NCBI RefSeq assembly: GCF_019047785.1
Contig: NZ_CP077290.1
Span: 3,348,001-3,412,000, forward strand
Length of the DNA: 64,000 nt
Reading direction: 5' to 3'
Source of the DNA: Enterobacter cancerogenus
GTDB taxonomy: Bacteria > Pseudomonadota > Gammaproteobacteria > Enterobacterales > Enterobacteriaceae
In this document: positions 20,735 to 33,429 of the stretch, piece by piece
Numbering within the stretch: the first letter of the stretch is position 1
How the letters are laid out: every line of letters starts with the position of its first letter
Made by a program: the position numbers and the translations under genes
The notes under the pieces: model-generated
What the model saw: the letters and a program-made list of their open reading frames with translations, nothing else
The model's database searches: none
Told to the model about the DNA's origin: nothing

Positions 20735-22033
20735 CTAACTCTGCGTGGCCGGTCGTCCGAGCGACTCTTTTGCCAACTCATCTGCGGATTTGCTTTTCAG
20801 CACCGTCCAGATAACCACGGCCCCCAACAGGTCGAAGATTGCCAGCACCGCGAACAGTGGGCTAAAGCCAATGGTATCGGCCAGCGCACCCACGACCAGA
20901 GCAAACATTGTACTTGCTGTCCAGGCGGCCATGCCGGTCAGGCCGTTTGCCGTCGCCACTTCGTTACGGCCAAAGACATCAGAAGAGAGGGTGATCAGCG
21001 CGCCGGACAGCGACTGATGAGCAAAACCACCGATGCACAGCAGGCCAATGGCAACGTACGGGCTGGTGAACAGGCCGATCATACCCGGGCCAATCATCAG
21101 CAGCGCGCCCATGGTGACCACCATTTTACGGGAGACAATCAGGTTCACGCCAAACCAGCGCTGGAACAGCGGTGGCAGGTAGCCGCCCACGATGCAGCCG
21201 AGGTCGGCAAACAGCATCGGCATCCAGGCGAACATGGCGATCTCTTTCAGGTTAAAGCCGTAGACCTTGAACATGAACAGCGGGATCCACGCGTTGAAGG
21301 TCCCCCAGGCGGGTTCGGCCAGGAAGCGTGGCAGGGCAATACCCCAGAACTGGCGGGTACCCAGGATCTGCCAGACGGACATTTTTTTGCCGTTGTTGGT
21401 CTGATGCTGAGATTCCTGACCGCCGATGATGTAATCGCGTTCTTCTTCGGACAGTTTTTTCTGATCGCGCGGATGCTTATAGAAGACAAGCCACGCCATC
21501 GCCCATGCAAAGCTCAGCACACCGGAGATAATGAACGCCATCTGCCAGCTGTGCATCACGATAGCCCACACCACCAGTGGCGGTGCAATCATCGCCCCGA
21601 TAGAGGAGCCAACGTTAAAGTAACCCACCGCAATGGAACGCTCTTTCGCCGGGAACCACTCGGAGCTGGCTTTCAGGCCCGCCGGGATCATCGCGGCTTC
21701 TGCGGCACCGACTGCACCACGTGCCAGCGCCAGGCCACCCCAGCTGCCGGCCAGCGCCGTCGCGCCGCAGAACACGGCCCAGGCCACGGCGAAGAAGGCG
21801 TAACCGATTTTCGTACCCAGAATATCAAGGACATAGCCCGCCACAGGCTGCATGATGGTGTAAGCAGCGGAATAAGCAGCGATGATGTAAGAATATTGCT
21901 GCGTGGAGATATGTAACTCTTCCATCAACGTGGGTGCGGCCGCTGCCACGGTATTACGTGTCAGATAGCCCAGCACGGTGCCGAGCGTCACCAGCGCGAT
22001 CATGTACCAACGTAACCCTTTAATTTTACGCAT
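20735..22033 (-). CDS. exuT: Hexuronate:H+ symporter ExuT
   Basis: 432-residue major facilitator (anion:cation symporter family) importing galacturonate and glucuronate across the inner membrane. Twelve hydrophobic segments are visible. The N-terminal half carries SWGGLALARGAVGAAEAAMIPAG, and the intracellular loop after helix 6 carries KHPRDQKKLSEEE. It is divergent from uxaCA, sharing a 475-base control region with CRP and ExuR-like sites. The start at 22033 gives the expected MRKIKGLRWY N-terminus. Confidence 0.95.
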   Translation of the reverse strand: MRKIKGLRWYMIALVTLGTVLGYLTRNTVAAAAPTLMEELHISTQQYSYIIAAYSAAYTIMQPVAGYVLDILGTKIGYAFFAVAWAVFCGATALAGSWGGLALARGAVGAAEAAMIPAGLKASSEWFPAKERSIAVGYFNVGSSIGAMIAPPLVVWAIVMHSWQMAFIISGVLSFAWAMAWLVFYKHPRDQKKLSEEERDYIIGGQESQHQTNNGKKMSVWQILGTRQFWGIALPRFLAEPAWGTFNAWIPLFMFKVYGFNLKEIAMFAWMPMLFADLGCIVGGYLPPLFQRWFGVNLIVSRKMVVTMGALLMIGPGMIGLFTSPYVAIGLLCIGGFAHQSLSGALITLSSDVFGRNEVATANGLTGMAAWTASTMFALVVGALADTIGFSPLFAVLAIFDLLGAVVIWTVLKSKSADELAKESLGRPATQS

Positions 22034-22258
22034 CTAAAACCTCATCGTTATGTTATTTCCGCACCGGGGCGCGGCAACCTCTCAACCGTGTTCGGGAGTG
22101 GCTGTTAACGGGAGGGGCGCTACCGGCGGTATTTCCCGGTACGGCCCGAACCTTGCCATAAGTAATCGTGCTTAAGTCGGTATCCGTACCGTAAATCCGG
22201 TGTATCTCTCACCGGGAATGCATTTAGTCGGCTTATCGTTTGCGACGGCGAAAAGATA

Positions 22259-22274
22259 ACTTGTCATACAACTT
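22259..22274. promoter_or_regulatory. Probable ExuR operator in exuT/uxaC region
   Basis: ACTTGTCATACAACTT is an imperfect palindrome (TTGT-N3-ACAA core) and aligns at 13 of 16 positions with the minus-strand candidate before exuR. Confidence 0.6.
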
Positions 22275-22279
22275 TAAAA

Positions 22280-22295
22280 GGTGAGTGACATCACA
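22280..22295. promoter_or_regulatory. CRP site in exuT/uxaC divergent region
   Basis: GGTGA-N6-TCACA matches the CRP consensus at 9 of 10 core bases and lies next to the ExuR-like operator, as expected for a cAMP-dependent sugar acid regulon. Confidence 0.72.
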
Positions 22296-22406
22296 AATGC
22301 TGGAATCTTTGTAGGGGCTTTCGCTCAGTCGTAGGAAGCCAGAACTGGCGCGGCTTACAGGCGGGTTTACTCCTTTGAGGGTAATTTATTTGTCGGCGTT
22401 TATTGA

Positions 22407-23921
<1,515 letters not shown>

Positions 23922-23938
23922 TGCTGTCTGAGGTTGAT

Positions 23939-25426
23939 ATGCAATACATCAAAATCCATTCGCTGGATAACGTTGCCGTCGCACTGGCGGATCTGTCCGA
24001 AGGCACGGAAGTGACTTTCGATACGCAGTCGGTGACGTTGCGCCAGGCCGTTGGACGCGGGCATAAGTTTGCCCTGATCCCCATCGCCAAAGGGGAAAAC
24101 GTCGTGAAGTACGGTTTGCCGATTGGTCATGCGCTGGCGGACATTGCGCCGGGTGAATATATTCATTCCCACAATACCCGCACCAATCTTAGCGATCTGG
24201 ACGAGTACAGCTATCAACCGGATTTCCAGACGGAAGAGGCGCAGGCGGCAGATCGTGACGTACAGATCTACCGCCGTGCGAACGGCGAGGTTGGGGTCCG
24301 CAATGAGCTGTGGATCCTGCCAACCGTCGGCTGCGTAAACGGGATTGCGCGTCAAATCCAGACGCGTTTCCTGAAAGAGACCAATGACGCTGAAGGCACC
24401 GACGGCGTGCATCTTTTCAGCCACACCTACGGCTGCTCGCAGCTGGGTGACGATCACATCAATACCCGCACGATGCTGCAAAACATGGTGCGCCACCCGA
24501 ACGCGGGTGCGGTGCTGGTGATTGGCCTGGGCTGTGAAAACAACCAGGTGGATGCCTTCCGCGAAACGCTGGGTGAGTTCGATCCTGAGCGCGTGCACTT
24601 TATGGTGTGTCAGCATCAGGACGACGAAGTGGAAGCGGGTCTGGAGCAACTTCACCAGCTGTATGAGGTGATGCGCCACGACAGACGTGAGCCGGGCAAG
24701 CTGAGCGAGTTGAAATTTGGCCTTGAGTGCGGCGGATCGGACGGGCTTTCGGGCATCACCGCCAACCCGATGCTGGGCCGTTTCTCGGACTATATGATTG
24801 CCAACGGCGGCACAACCGTGCTGACCGAAGTGCCGGAGATGTTCGGCGCTGAGCGTATTCTGATGAGCCACTGCCGCGACGAAGAGACCTTCGAAAAGAC
24901 CGTCGCGATGGTGAACGACTTCAAACAGTATTTTATCGCCCACAACCAGCCTATTTATGAGAACCCGTCGCCGGGTAACAAGGCGGGCGGCATCACGACG
25001 CTTGAGGAGAAATCCCTCGGCTGTACCCAGAAAGCAGGCGCCAGCCAGGTGGTCGACGTTCTGCGCTACGGTGAACGCCTGAAAACGCACGGGTTGAATC
25101 TGCTGAGTGCGCCGGGTAACGATGCGGTGGCGACCAGCGCGCTGGCCGGGGCGGGCTGCCATATGGTGCTGTTCAGTACCGGTCGTGGTACGCCTTACGG
25201 CGGCTTTGTGCCGACGGTAAAAATCGCCACCAACAGCGAGCTGGCGGCGAAGAAGAAACACTGGATCGACTTTGATGCAGGACAGCTGATCCACGGTAAA
25301 GCGATGCCGCAGCTGCTTAATGAATTTGTCGATACCATTGTGGAATTTGCTAACGGCAAGCAGACCTGCAACGAGAAAAACGACTTCCGCGAGCTGGCGA
25401 TCTTCAAGAGTGGAGTGACGCTTTAA
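23939..25426 (+). CDS. uxaA: Altronate dehydratase UxaA
   Basis: Fe2+-dependent dehydratase that makes 2-keto-3-deoxygluconate from D-altronate. It has 495 residues: an N-terminal SAF domain (about residues 1-90) and the large UxaA/GarD C-terminal domain with SHTYGCSQLGDD, GLGCENNQ and ECGGSDGLSGITANP. The start at 23939 follows GAGGTTG and gives MQYIKIHSLDN. uxaC ends 17 bases earlier, so this is the uxaCA operon. The tagaturonate reductase gene uxaB is not in the window. Confidence 0.96.
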   Translation: MQYIKIHSLDNVAVALADLSEGTEVTFDTQSVTLRQAVGRGHKFALIPIAKGENVVKYGLPIGHALADIAPGEYIHSHNTRTNLSDLDEYSYQPDFQTEEAQAADRDVQIYRRANGEVGVRNELWILPTVGCVNGIARQIQTRFLKETNDAEGTDGVHLFSHTYGCSQLGDDHINTRTMLQNMVRHPNAGAVLVIGLGCENNQVDAFRETLGEFDPERVHFMVCQHQDDEVEAGLEQLHQLYEVMRHDRREPGKLSELKFGLECGGSDGLSGITANPMLGRFSDYMIANGGTTVLTEVPEMFGAERILMSHCRDEETFEKTVAMVNDFKQYFIAHNQPIYENPSPGNKAGGITTLEEKSLGCTQKAGASQVVDVLRYGERLKTHGLNLLSAPGNDAVATSALAGAGCHMVLFSTGRGTPYGGFVPTVKIATNSELAAKKKHWIDFDAGQLIHGKAMPQLLNEFVDTIVEFANGKQTCNEKNDFRELAIFKSGVTL

Positions 25427-25428
25427 TC

Positions 25429-25521
25429 GGTGCGGCCTGATGCCCTCACCCTGGCCCTCTCCCACGGGGAGAGGGTACAAACATTAAAAACGGCAACACA
25501 TGTTGCCGTTTTGCATTTACC
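25429..25521. repeat. Composite repeat: palindrome plus terminator hairpin (second copy)
   Basis: GGTGCGGCCTGATGCCCTCACC, CTCTCCCACGGGGAGAG palindrome, then an ACGGCAACACATGTTGCCGT hairpin followed by TTTTGCATTTACCT. It is parallel in layout and largely in sequence to 16792-16880. Confidence 0.75.
25486..25513 (+). terminator. Terminator after uxaA
   Basis: Stem AACGGCAACA/TGTTGCCGTT with A-rich 5' and T-rich 3' flanks; it could act for uxaA (plus) and sstT (minus). Confidence 0.8.
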
Positions 25522-25522
25522 T

Positions 25523-25555
25523 TGTAGGCCCGGTAAGGCGTAGCCGCCACCGGGC
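25523..25555. repeat. REP element
   Basis: GTAGGCCCGGTAAGGCGTAG...CCACCGGGC palindrome between convergent uxaA and sstT, abutting the composite repeat. Confidence 0.85.
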
Positions 25556-25563
25556 TTTTGTTT

Positions 25564-26805
25564 TTAACTGCGCAGGGCGTTCTTCGCTAAACGCGCGTCT
25601 TCCGCCTGGCATGCCGCTGCGGTAAATAGCACGTCGGTTGAGGAGTTCAACGCGGTTTCACAGGAGTCCTGCAGCACGCCGATGATAAAGCCTACGGCAA
25701 CCACCTGCATGGCGACCTCGTTCGGGATGCCGAACATATTACACGCCAGTGGGATCAGCAGGAGCGAACCGCCCGCCACGCCGGATGCACCACAGGCACA
25801 CAGCGATGCCACCACGCTCAGCAGCAGCGCCGTGGGCAGATCCACCGGAATACCCAGCGTATACACCGCCGCCAGCGTCAGCACGGTAATGGTGATGGCC
25901 GCGCCGGCCATGTTGACGGTTGCGCCCAGCGGAATCGACACCGAATAGGTATCGCGGTCCAGGTTCAGTTTTTCAGCCAGCGCCATGTTAACCGGAATGT
26001 TAGCCGCCGAGCTGCGGGTAAAGAAGGCGTACACGCCGCTTTCGCGCAGGCACGTCAGCACCAGCGGATAAGGGTTGCGACGGATCTGCCAGAACACCAG
26101 CAGCGGGTTGATCACCAGCGCCACCAGCAGCATACAGCCGACCAGAACGAGCAGCAGCTGCGCGTAGCCCCACAGCGCCTCAAAACCGGTGGTTGCCAGG
26201 GTGGAAGAGACCAGCCCGAAGATGCCGATTGGCGCAAAACGAATCACCAGCTTCACCATAAAGGTCACGGCGTTGGACAGATCGTTGACCAGGTTTTTCG
26301 TGGTGTCGTTACCGTGACGCAGCGCGAAGCCCAGACCAATCGCCCACACCAGGATGCCAATGTAATTGCCTTCCATCAGCGCGGTGACAGGGTTAGAGAC
26401 CATGCTCATCAGCAGCCCGCGAAGGACTTCGACAATCCCGGAGGGCGGCGTGATATCACCGGCCGCGCTGGTTAAATGCAGCGTGGACGGGAACAGGAAG
26501 CTGAACACAACGGCAGTTAATGCAGCAGAGAAAGTCCCCAGAAGATACAGGAACAGAATAGGGCGAATGTTGGTTTTTTGTCCGTGCTGGTGGTTGGCTA
26601 TCGACGCCATGACCAGCATCAGAACCAGAACCGGCGCGACCGCTTTCAGAGCGCCCACGAAAAGGGTGCCGAGCAGTCCCGTGGCTTCCGCTGCAGGTTT
26701 TGACACCATCGCCAGCAGAATACCCAGCACCAGCCCTACCAGAATTTGTTTAACCAGACTCCCCTGCGCCAGGCGCGCAAAAAGCCCCGTTGATTGTGTG
26801 CTCAT
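25564..26805 (-). CDS. sstT: Serine/threonine:Na+ symporter SstT
   Basis: 413-residue DAACS-family (glutamate-transporter fold) inner-membrane carrier. Features include eight or so hydrophobic segments, the serine-rich re-entrant hairpin [18 protein letters not shown], the [11 protein letters not shown] helix and the second hairpin near [13 protein letters not shown]. The ATG at 26805 gives [16 protein letters not shown], the E. coli-like N-terminus; earlier in-frame codons lack support. In K-12, ygjV separates uxaA from sstT; it is absent here. Confidence 0.95.
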   Translation of the reverse strand: MSTQSTGLFARLAQGSLVKQILVGLVLGILLAMVSKPAAEATGLLGTLFVGALKAVAPVLVLMLVMASIANHQHGQKTNIRPILFLYLLGTFSAALTAVVFSFLFPSTLHLTSAAGDITPPSGIVEVLRGLLMSMVSNPVTALMEGNYIGILVWAIGLGFALRHGNDTTKNLVNDLSNAVTFMVKLVIRFAPIGIFGLVSSTLATTGFEALWGYAQLLLVLVGCMLLVALVINPLLVFWQIRRNPYPLVLTCLRESGVYAFFTRSSAANIPVNMALAEKLNLDRDTYSVSIPLGATVNMAGAAITITVLTLAAVYTLGIPVDLPTALLLSVVASLCACGASGVAGGSLLLIPLACNMFGIPNEVAMQVVAVGFIIGVLQDSCETALNSSTDVLFTAAACQAEDARLAKNALRS

Positions 26806-26980
26806 ACAGTATTCCTGAGTGAAATTGTGTTCCATTCCGGATGTGCTCTAAGTCACATTTATGTCCGGATGTAAGAAAATGTTTGCCTGGTCGAGTATAG
26901 GGAATGCGCGAAAGGAGGGAAGCGTAAAATGCTGGATTTTACGTGTTGCGTCATATTTTTTAACTGTTGATTAACGAAAG

Positions 26981-27052
26981 TGCCGGGTGGCGCTGCGCTT
27001 ACCCGGCCTTCGGGGTGACGTTGTAGGCCCGGTAAGCGCAGCGCCACCGGGC
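26981..27052. repeat. Pair of inverted REP elements (BIME)
   Basis: TGCCGGGTGGCGCTGCGCTT... at 26981-27008 and, in opposite orientation, GTAGGCCCGGTAAGCGCAGC... at 27023-27052. The head-to-head pairing, between sstT and alx, is the usual BIME arrangement. Confidence 0.88.
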
Positions 27053-27060
27053 AAAAAGCA

Positions 27061-28026
27061 CTAAGCCTGCTGCTTTTTATCGTGCTGGCGGTTAACCCAG
27101 GTATTGATAATCAGCGTCACGATCAGAATGCCAAACACAATGCCGAGCGAGATGGCGATCGGAATGTGGTAGAAATCGACAATCAGCATCTTGATACCGA
27201 TAAAGACCAGGATCACCGACAGGCCGTACTTCAGCATGGAGAAGCGCTCTGCCGCACCCGCCAGCAGGAAGTACATGGCACGCAGGCCGAGGATCGCGAA
27301 CAGGTTAGAAGTCAGGACGATGAATGGATCTGTCGTGACCGCGAAAATTGCCGGAATGCTGTCTACCGCGAAAATCACGTCGCTCAGCTCAACCAGAATC
27401 AGCACCAGCAGCAGCGGGGTGGCAAACAGCAGGCCGTTCTTGCGCACGAAGAAGTGCTCGCTTTCGATTTTGTCCGTCATGCGCAGGTGACTGCGGATCC
27501 ACTTCACCAGCGGCTTCTCGCCGATGCCGGTTTCATCCTCTTTCGCCAGCGCCATTTTGACACCGGTGAACAGCAGGAACGCGCCGAAAACGTACAGTAG
27601 CCATTCAAACTGGGTGATCAGCCAGCTGCCCGCGAAGATCATGATGGTACGCAGGATAATCGCGCCCAGCACGCCATAGACCAGCACGCGGCGCTGCAGT
27701 GACGCAGGCACGGCAAAGTAGCTGAACAGCATCAGCCAGACGAAGACGTTATCGACCGCGAGGGCTTTTTCAATCAAATAACCGGTGAGGAAGGCGAGTG
27801 CCTGAGGATCGGCCACCGTACGGCCTTCGGTCGAGGCCAGATACCACCAGAAGGCGGCGCAGAAAAGCAGGGAGAGGGTGACCCACACCAGTGACCAGGC
27901 GGCAGCCTGCTTCATGGTCATGCCGTGCTCGCCACGACGCCCCTGCAAAAAGAGATCGATCGCCAGCATGATGAGCACGACAACCGCGAATCCGCCCCAC
28001 AACATTGGAGTGCCGACAGAATGCAT
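27061..28026 (-). CDS. alx: TerC-family membrane protein Alx
   Basis: 321-residue TerC-family inner-membrane protein with about nine hydrophobic segments, linked to manganese export and pH homeostasis in E. coli. Acidic membrane residues typical of the family occur in [16 protein letters not shown] and [18 protein letters not shown] start it at 28026 ([12 protein letters not shown]), the family-consistent ATG. Expression is probably set by the structured leader just upstream. Confidence 0.94.
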   Translation of the reverse strand: MHSVGTPMLWGGFAVVVLIMLAIDLFLQGRRGEHGMTMKQAAAWSLVWVTLSLLFCAAFWWYLASTEGRTVADPQALAFLTGYLIEKALAVDNVFVWLMLFSYFAVPASLQRRVLVYGVLGAIILRTIMIFAGSWLITQFEWLLYVFGAFLLFTGVKMALAKEDETGIGEKPLVKWIRSHLRMTDKIESEHFFVRKNGLLFATPLLLVLILVELSDVIFAVDSIPAIFAVTTDPFIVLTSNLFAILGLRAMYFLLAGAAERFSMLKYGLSVILVFIGIKMLIVDFYHIPIAISLGIVFGILIVTLIINTWVNRQHDKKQQA

Positions 28027-28044
28027 ACTATTTTCCTTACACAT

Positions 28045-28085
28045 AAAAAAACAAAAACGGCTATGGTCAGAAGACGATAGCCGTT
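28045..28085 (-). terminator. Leader terminator/anti-structure before alx
   Basis: Minus-strand AACGGCTATCG/ATAGCCGTT hairpin followed by a U-rich run about 20 bases before the alx start. Its place between aptamer and gene suggests an expression-platform element or attenuator. Confidence 0.7.
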
Positions 28086-28099
28086 AGCTTTTTATGCAT

Positions 28100-28222
28100 A
28101 GACCTCGCCTTCCGGCAAGGTCTCACTTACAACCACGAGGGTTGCCCGGCGACCGGATGCGGTATTGCACGCATCGTAATGACGATCCACCGGCAAGGAA
28201 GTTACTCCCCTTTGCTGGTAAC
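28100..28222 (-). ncRNA. yybP-ykoY Mn2+ riboswitch (PRE element) of alx
   Basis: The minus-strand leader carries the hallmark AAAGGGGAGTAACTTCC (conserved GGGGAGUA at 28210-28203), then a second GC-rich arm and the closing ACCTTGCCGGAAGGCGAGGT hairpin. E. coli alx is controlled by this riboswitch class, which senses Mn2+ and responds to alkaline pH. Boundaries are approximate. Confidence 0.85.
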
Positions 28223-28278
28223 AAAATATGTCAGGCCCGGCGATCCGTCAAGGCTCGGCATGAATTCATTACACAGTT

Positions 28279-29277
28279 TTACGCGGTAACTTGCGCACCC
28301 ACGCCGTCTGCCGGGAACACCACGCCGGTCTGACGGCGGATCTCCGTTTGCAGTTTCGCCGTGGTGCGGCTGACCGCCAGCCCCGGGTGGTTCACCTCAT
28401 TGTCCTCAACCAGACGCGCAAAGACCTCTGCCTCATACAGCATAGTGTTGATATGCTGAGGCTGCGTCAGCTCCTGCGCTTTGCCGCCGCGCGGCACGAT
28501 GCTGAGCTTCTGGCATTCGGAGATTTTTTCGATGACCAGCGAGCCGTCTTCGCCCTGAATTTCGCTCGGTAAGACTGAATCGCTCACCTTGGAGTGCTGG
28601 AGCGTGACGCTGAAATCACCGTAGTCCAGTACCACGATACCGTGCGCGTCCACGCCGCTCTCCAGCAGGCTGGCGGTGGCCGTCACGCCGTGCGGTTCGC
28701 CCCACAGCGCCACGGCGGAGGCCAGGCAGTAGAAACCGATATCCATGATCGAGCCGTTAGAGAACGCCGGGTTGAAGGTGTTCGGGTTTTCACCGTCAAG
28801 GTAGCGCTGATAGCGCGACGAATACTGGCAGTAGTTGATAAAGGCTTTACGCACCTTGCCAATTTTCGGCAGGGACTGCTGCAACAGCAGGAAGTTCGGC
28901 AGGCTGGCGGTTTTGAAGGCTTCGAACAGCACCACCTGGTTTTCGCGCGCCAGTGCGATGGCGGCTTCCACTTCCTGAATGTTGGAGGCCAGCGGCTTCT
29001 CGCAAATCACATGCTTTTTATGGCTGAGAAACAGCGTCGTTTGCGGGAAGTGCAGGGCGTTCGGGCTGGCGATATAGACCGCGTCGATGGCGTCGCTTTG
29101 CGCCATCTCGTCGAGCGAGGTGAATAGATGCTCGACCAGGTAGTCGTTGGCGAAACTCTGCGCCTGCTCAAGGCTGCGGGAATAAACTGCGGTGAGCTTG
29201 TATTTGCCGGTTTCGTGGGCGGCGTCGACGAACTGGCGTGTGATCCAGTTCGTACCAATAACTGCGAAACGTATCAT
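28279..29277 (-). CDS. ygjR: Gfo/Idh/MocA-family oxidoreductase (YgjR)
   Basis: 332-residue NAD(P)-dependent dehydrogenase of the Gfo/Idh/MocA family. The N-terminal Rossmann fold is IRFAVIGTNWITRQFVDAA, and the conserved CEKPLA motif (lysine of the catalytic site) lies near residue 93. The C-terminal alpha/beta dimerisation domain includes GSIMDIGFYCLASA. The substrate is not known, and K-12 YgjR is also unassigned. Transcribed alone between alx and ygjP. Confidence 0.9.
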   Translation of the reverse strand: MIRFAVIGTNWITRQFVDAAHETGKYKLTAVYSRSLEQAQSFANDYLVEHLFTSLDEMAQSDAIDAVYIASPNALHFPQTTLFLSHKKHVICEKPLASNIQEVEAAIALARENQVVLFEAFKTASLPNFLLLQQSLPKIGKVRKAFINYCQYSSRYQRYLDGENPNTFNPAFSNGSIMDIGFYCLASAVALWGEPHGVTATASLLESGVDAHGIVVLDYGDFSVTLQHSKVSDSVLPSEIQGEDGSLVIEKISECQKLSIVPRGGKAQELTQPQHINTMLYEAEVFARLVEDNEVNHPGLAVSRTTAKLQTEIRRQTGVVFPADGVGAQVTA

Positions 29278-29347
29278 AGACGTTTACGTACTCCGTAACG
29301 GGGGACCTGTAGCCACTGTAGCACGTCATCATGACATTTCGCGTGCG

Positions 29348-29851
29348 CTACTGCGCATTACTCTTTAACGATAAATGCGTCAGCCACAGGCGGGTATCAA
29401 ACTCCAGCTGGTGGTACTGCGGCTCCATGTGGCAGCACAGGGAGTAGAACGCTTTGTCGTGCTCTTTCTCTTTCAGGTGCGCCAGCTCATGCACCACGAT
29501 CATCCGCAAAAAGGCCTCCGGTGCGTTGCGAAACACCGTTGCCACGCGGATCTCGGCTTTGGCTTTCAGCTTGCCGCCCTGCACGCGGGAGATGGCGGTG
29601 TGCAGCCCAAGCGCATTTTTCAGCACGTGGATCTTGTTGTCGTACATCACCTTATTGATCGGCGGCGCGCTCTTCAGATACCGGTTTTTCAGATCCTGCG
29701 TATACTGCCAGAGCGCCTTATCGGTCGCGAAATCGTGCGTATCCGGATAACGTTTTTCCAGCACCGCGCCCAGCTTTTGTTCGGCAATCAGGCTGCGAAC
29801 CTGAGTCAGTAAGTTCTCCGGGTAGCCCTGGAGATAAGTAAGTTGGTTCAT
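29348..29851 (-). CDS. ygjP: YgjP-like metallohydrolase
   Basis: 167-residue protein of the YgjP/DUF45 (M48-like) family. The zinc motif HELAHLKEKEH lies in the C-terminal half and the basic KNALGLHTAISRVQGG segment precedes it. E. coli YgjP has been reported as a UTP pyrophosphatase. I use the ATG at 29851, preceded by GGGGCG; a TTG one codon earlier is possible. It is divergent from rlmG. Confidence 0.9.
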   Translation of the reverse strand: MNQLTYLQGYPENLLTQVRSLIAEQKLGAVLEKRYPDTHDFATDKALWQYTQDLKNRYLKSAPPINKVMYDNKIHVLKNALGLHTAISRVQGGKLKAKAEIRVATVFRNAPEAFLRMIVVHELAHLKEKEHDKAFYSLCCHMEPQYHQLEFDTRLWLTHLSLKSNAQ

Positions 29852-29934
29852 CAACGCCCCAAATCGACAATAAAACGGGTATACTCACGCACCCTTTTCA
29901 GGGATAAGCCAAATTTTACCATTCAGGAGGGCCG

Positions 29935-31071
29935 ATGAGCCACTTAGACAACGGTTTCCGTTCACTCAACCTTAAACGTTTCCCGGAAACGGACGACGTT
30001 AACCCGCTTCAGGCGTGGGAAGCGGCGGATGACTATCTGCTGCAGCAGTTGGATGACACCGAAATCAGCGGCCCGGTTCTGATCCTGAATGACGCGTTTG
30101 GCGCACTGGGCTGTGCCCTGGCGGAGCACACGCCTTACAGCATCGGAGATTCTTACTTAAGCGAGCTGGCGACGCGCGAGAACCTGCGCCATAACGATAT
30201 CGATGAAGGCAGCGTGAAGTTCCTCGACAGCACCGCGGATTACCCGCAGGCGCCGGGCGTGGTGCTGATCAAAGTGCCGAAAACCATGGCGCTGCTGGAG
30301 CAGCAGCTGCGCGCGCTGCGTAAGGTCGTCACGCCACAAACGCGCATCATCGCCGGTGCCAAGGCGCGTGATATCCACACGTCGACGCTGGAACTGTTCG
30401 AAAAAGTGCTCGGCCCCACCACCACCACGCTGGCCTGGAAAAAAGCGCGCCTGATCAACTGTACCTTCAGCGCACCGGAACTGGCTGACGCACCAGACAC
30501 CCTGAGCTGGAAACTGGAGGGCACCGACTGGACCATCCACAACCACGCGAACGTCTTCTCCCGCACCGGGCTGGATATCGGGGCGCGTTTCTTTATCGAA
30601 CATCTGCCGGAAAACCTGGAAGGCGAGATCGTTGACCTGGGCTGCGGCAACGGCGTAATTGGCCTGACGCTGCTGGCGAAGAACCCGGACGCCAGCGTGG
30701 TGTTTAGCGATGAGTCGCCGATGGCGGTGGCATCAAGCCGTCTGAACGTCGAAACCAACATGCCGGACGCGCTGGATCGCTGCGAGTTTATGATCAACAA
30801 CGCGCTGTCGGGCGTGGAGCCTTTCCGCTTCAACGCCGTGTTCTGCAACCCGCCGTTCCACCAGAAGCACGCCCTGACGGATAACGTCGCGTGGGAGATG
30901 TTCCACCATGCCCGCCGCTGCCTGAAGATTAACGGCGAGCTGTACATCGTGGCAAACCGTCATCTGGACTACTTCCACAAGCTGAAGAAGATTTTCGGTA
31001 ACTGCGTCACCATTGCGACGAACAATAAGTTTGTGGTGCTGAAAGCGGTTAAGCTGGGGCGTCGTCGGTAA
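29935..31071 (+). CDS. rlmG: 23S rRNA m2G1835 methyltransferase RlmG
   Basis: SAM-dependent methyltransferase that modifies G1835 of 23S rRNA. It has 378 residues with two tandem domains, a degenerate N-terminal Rossmann-like domain and the catalytic C-terminal one. The SAM loop is [12 protein letters not shown] near residue 234, and the catalytic NPPF motif sits in [17 protein letters not shown] near residue 307. An AGGAGG ribosome site lies five bases before the ATG. Confidence 0.95.
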   Translation: MSHLDNGFRSLNLKRFPETDDVNPLQAWEAADDYLLQQLDDTEISGPVLILNDAFGALGCALAEHTPYSIGDSYLSELATRENLRHNDIDEGSVKFLDSTADYPQAPGVVLIKVPKTMALLEQQLRALRKVVTPQTRIIAGAKARDIHTSTLELFEKVLGPTTTTLAWKKARLINCTFSAPELADAPDTLSWKLEGTDWTIHNHANVFSRTGLDIGARFFIEHLPENLEGEIVDLGCGNGVIGLTLLAKNPDASVVFSDESPMAVASSRLNVETNMPDALDRCEFMINNALSGVEPFRFNAVFCNPPFHQKHALTDNVAWEMFHHARRCLKINGELYIVANRHLDYFHKLKKIFGNCVTIATNNKFVVLKAVKLGRRR

Positions 31072-31080
31072 GCGTGTTTC

Positions 31081-31197
31081 GCCTGGCGGCGCTGCGCTTG
31101 CACAGGCCTGTAGTTTCAAACGCCCGGTGGCGCTGCGCTTACCGGGCCTACAATGGCCTCGGACCCGTAGGCCCGGTAAGCGCAGCGCCACCGGGCA
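31081..31197. repeat. Cluster of three REP elements
   Basis: Three copies in alternating orientation (GCCTGGCGGCGCTGCGCTTG..., GCCCGGTGGCGCTGCGCTTA..., and GTAGGCCCGGTAAGCGCAGC...) fill the gap between convergent rlmG and fadH. Confidence 0.88.
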
Positions 31198-31203
31198 ATG
31201 CCG

Positions 31204-33267
<2,064 letters not shown>

Positions 33268-33337
33268 TTACTAATTTAGCCAGCGGAGAGTAAAAGGGAA
33301 AAGGGTAATGCGGCGATTGTGATGGGATTCAAATATT

Positions 33338-33429
33338 GTGCGGCCTGGTGCCCTCACTCTAAACCTCTCCCACGGGGAGAGGGGACACGATCTCCCTCTC
33401 CCTCAGGGAGAGGGCCGGGGTGAGGGGGA
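33338..33429. repeat. CCCTCACC/GGTGAGGG palindromic repeat, double copy
   Basis: GTGCGGCCTGGTGCCCTCAC with CTCTCCCACGGGGAGAG, followed by a second inverted half (CTCTCCCTCAGGGAGAGGG CCGGGGTGAGGG). The distal half overlaps the 3' end of lsrK and provides its stop codon. Confidence 0.8.
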
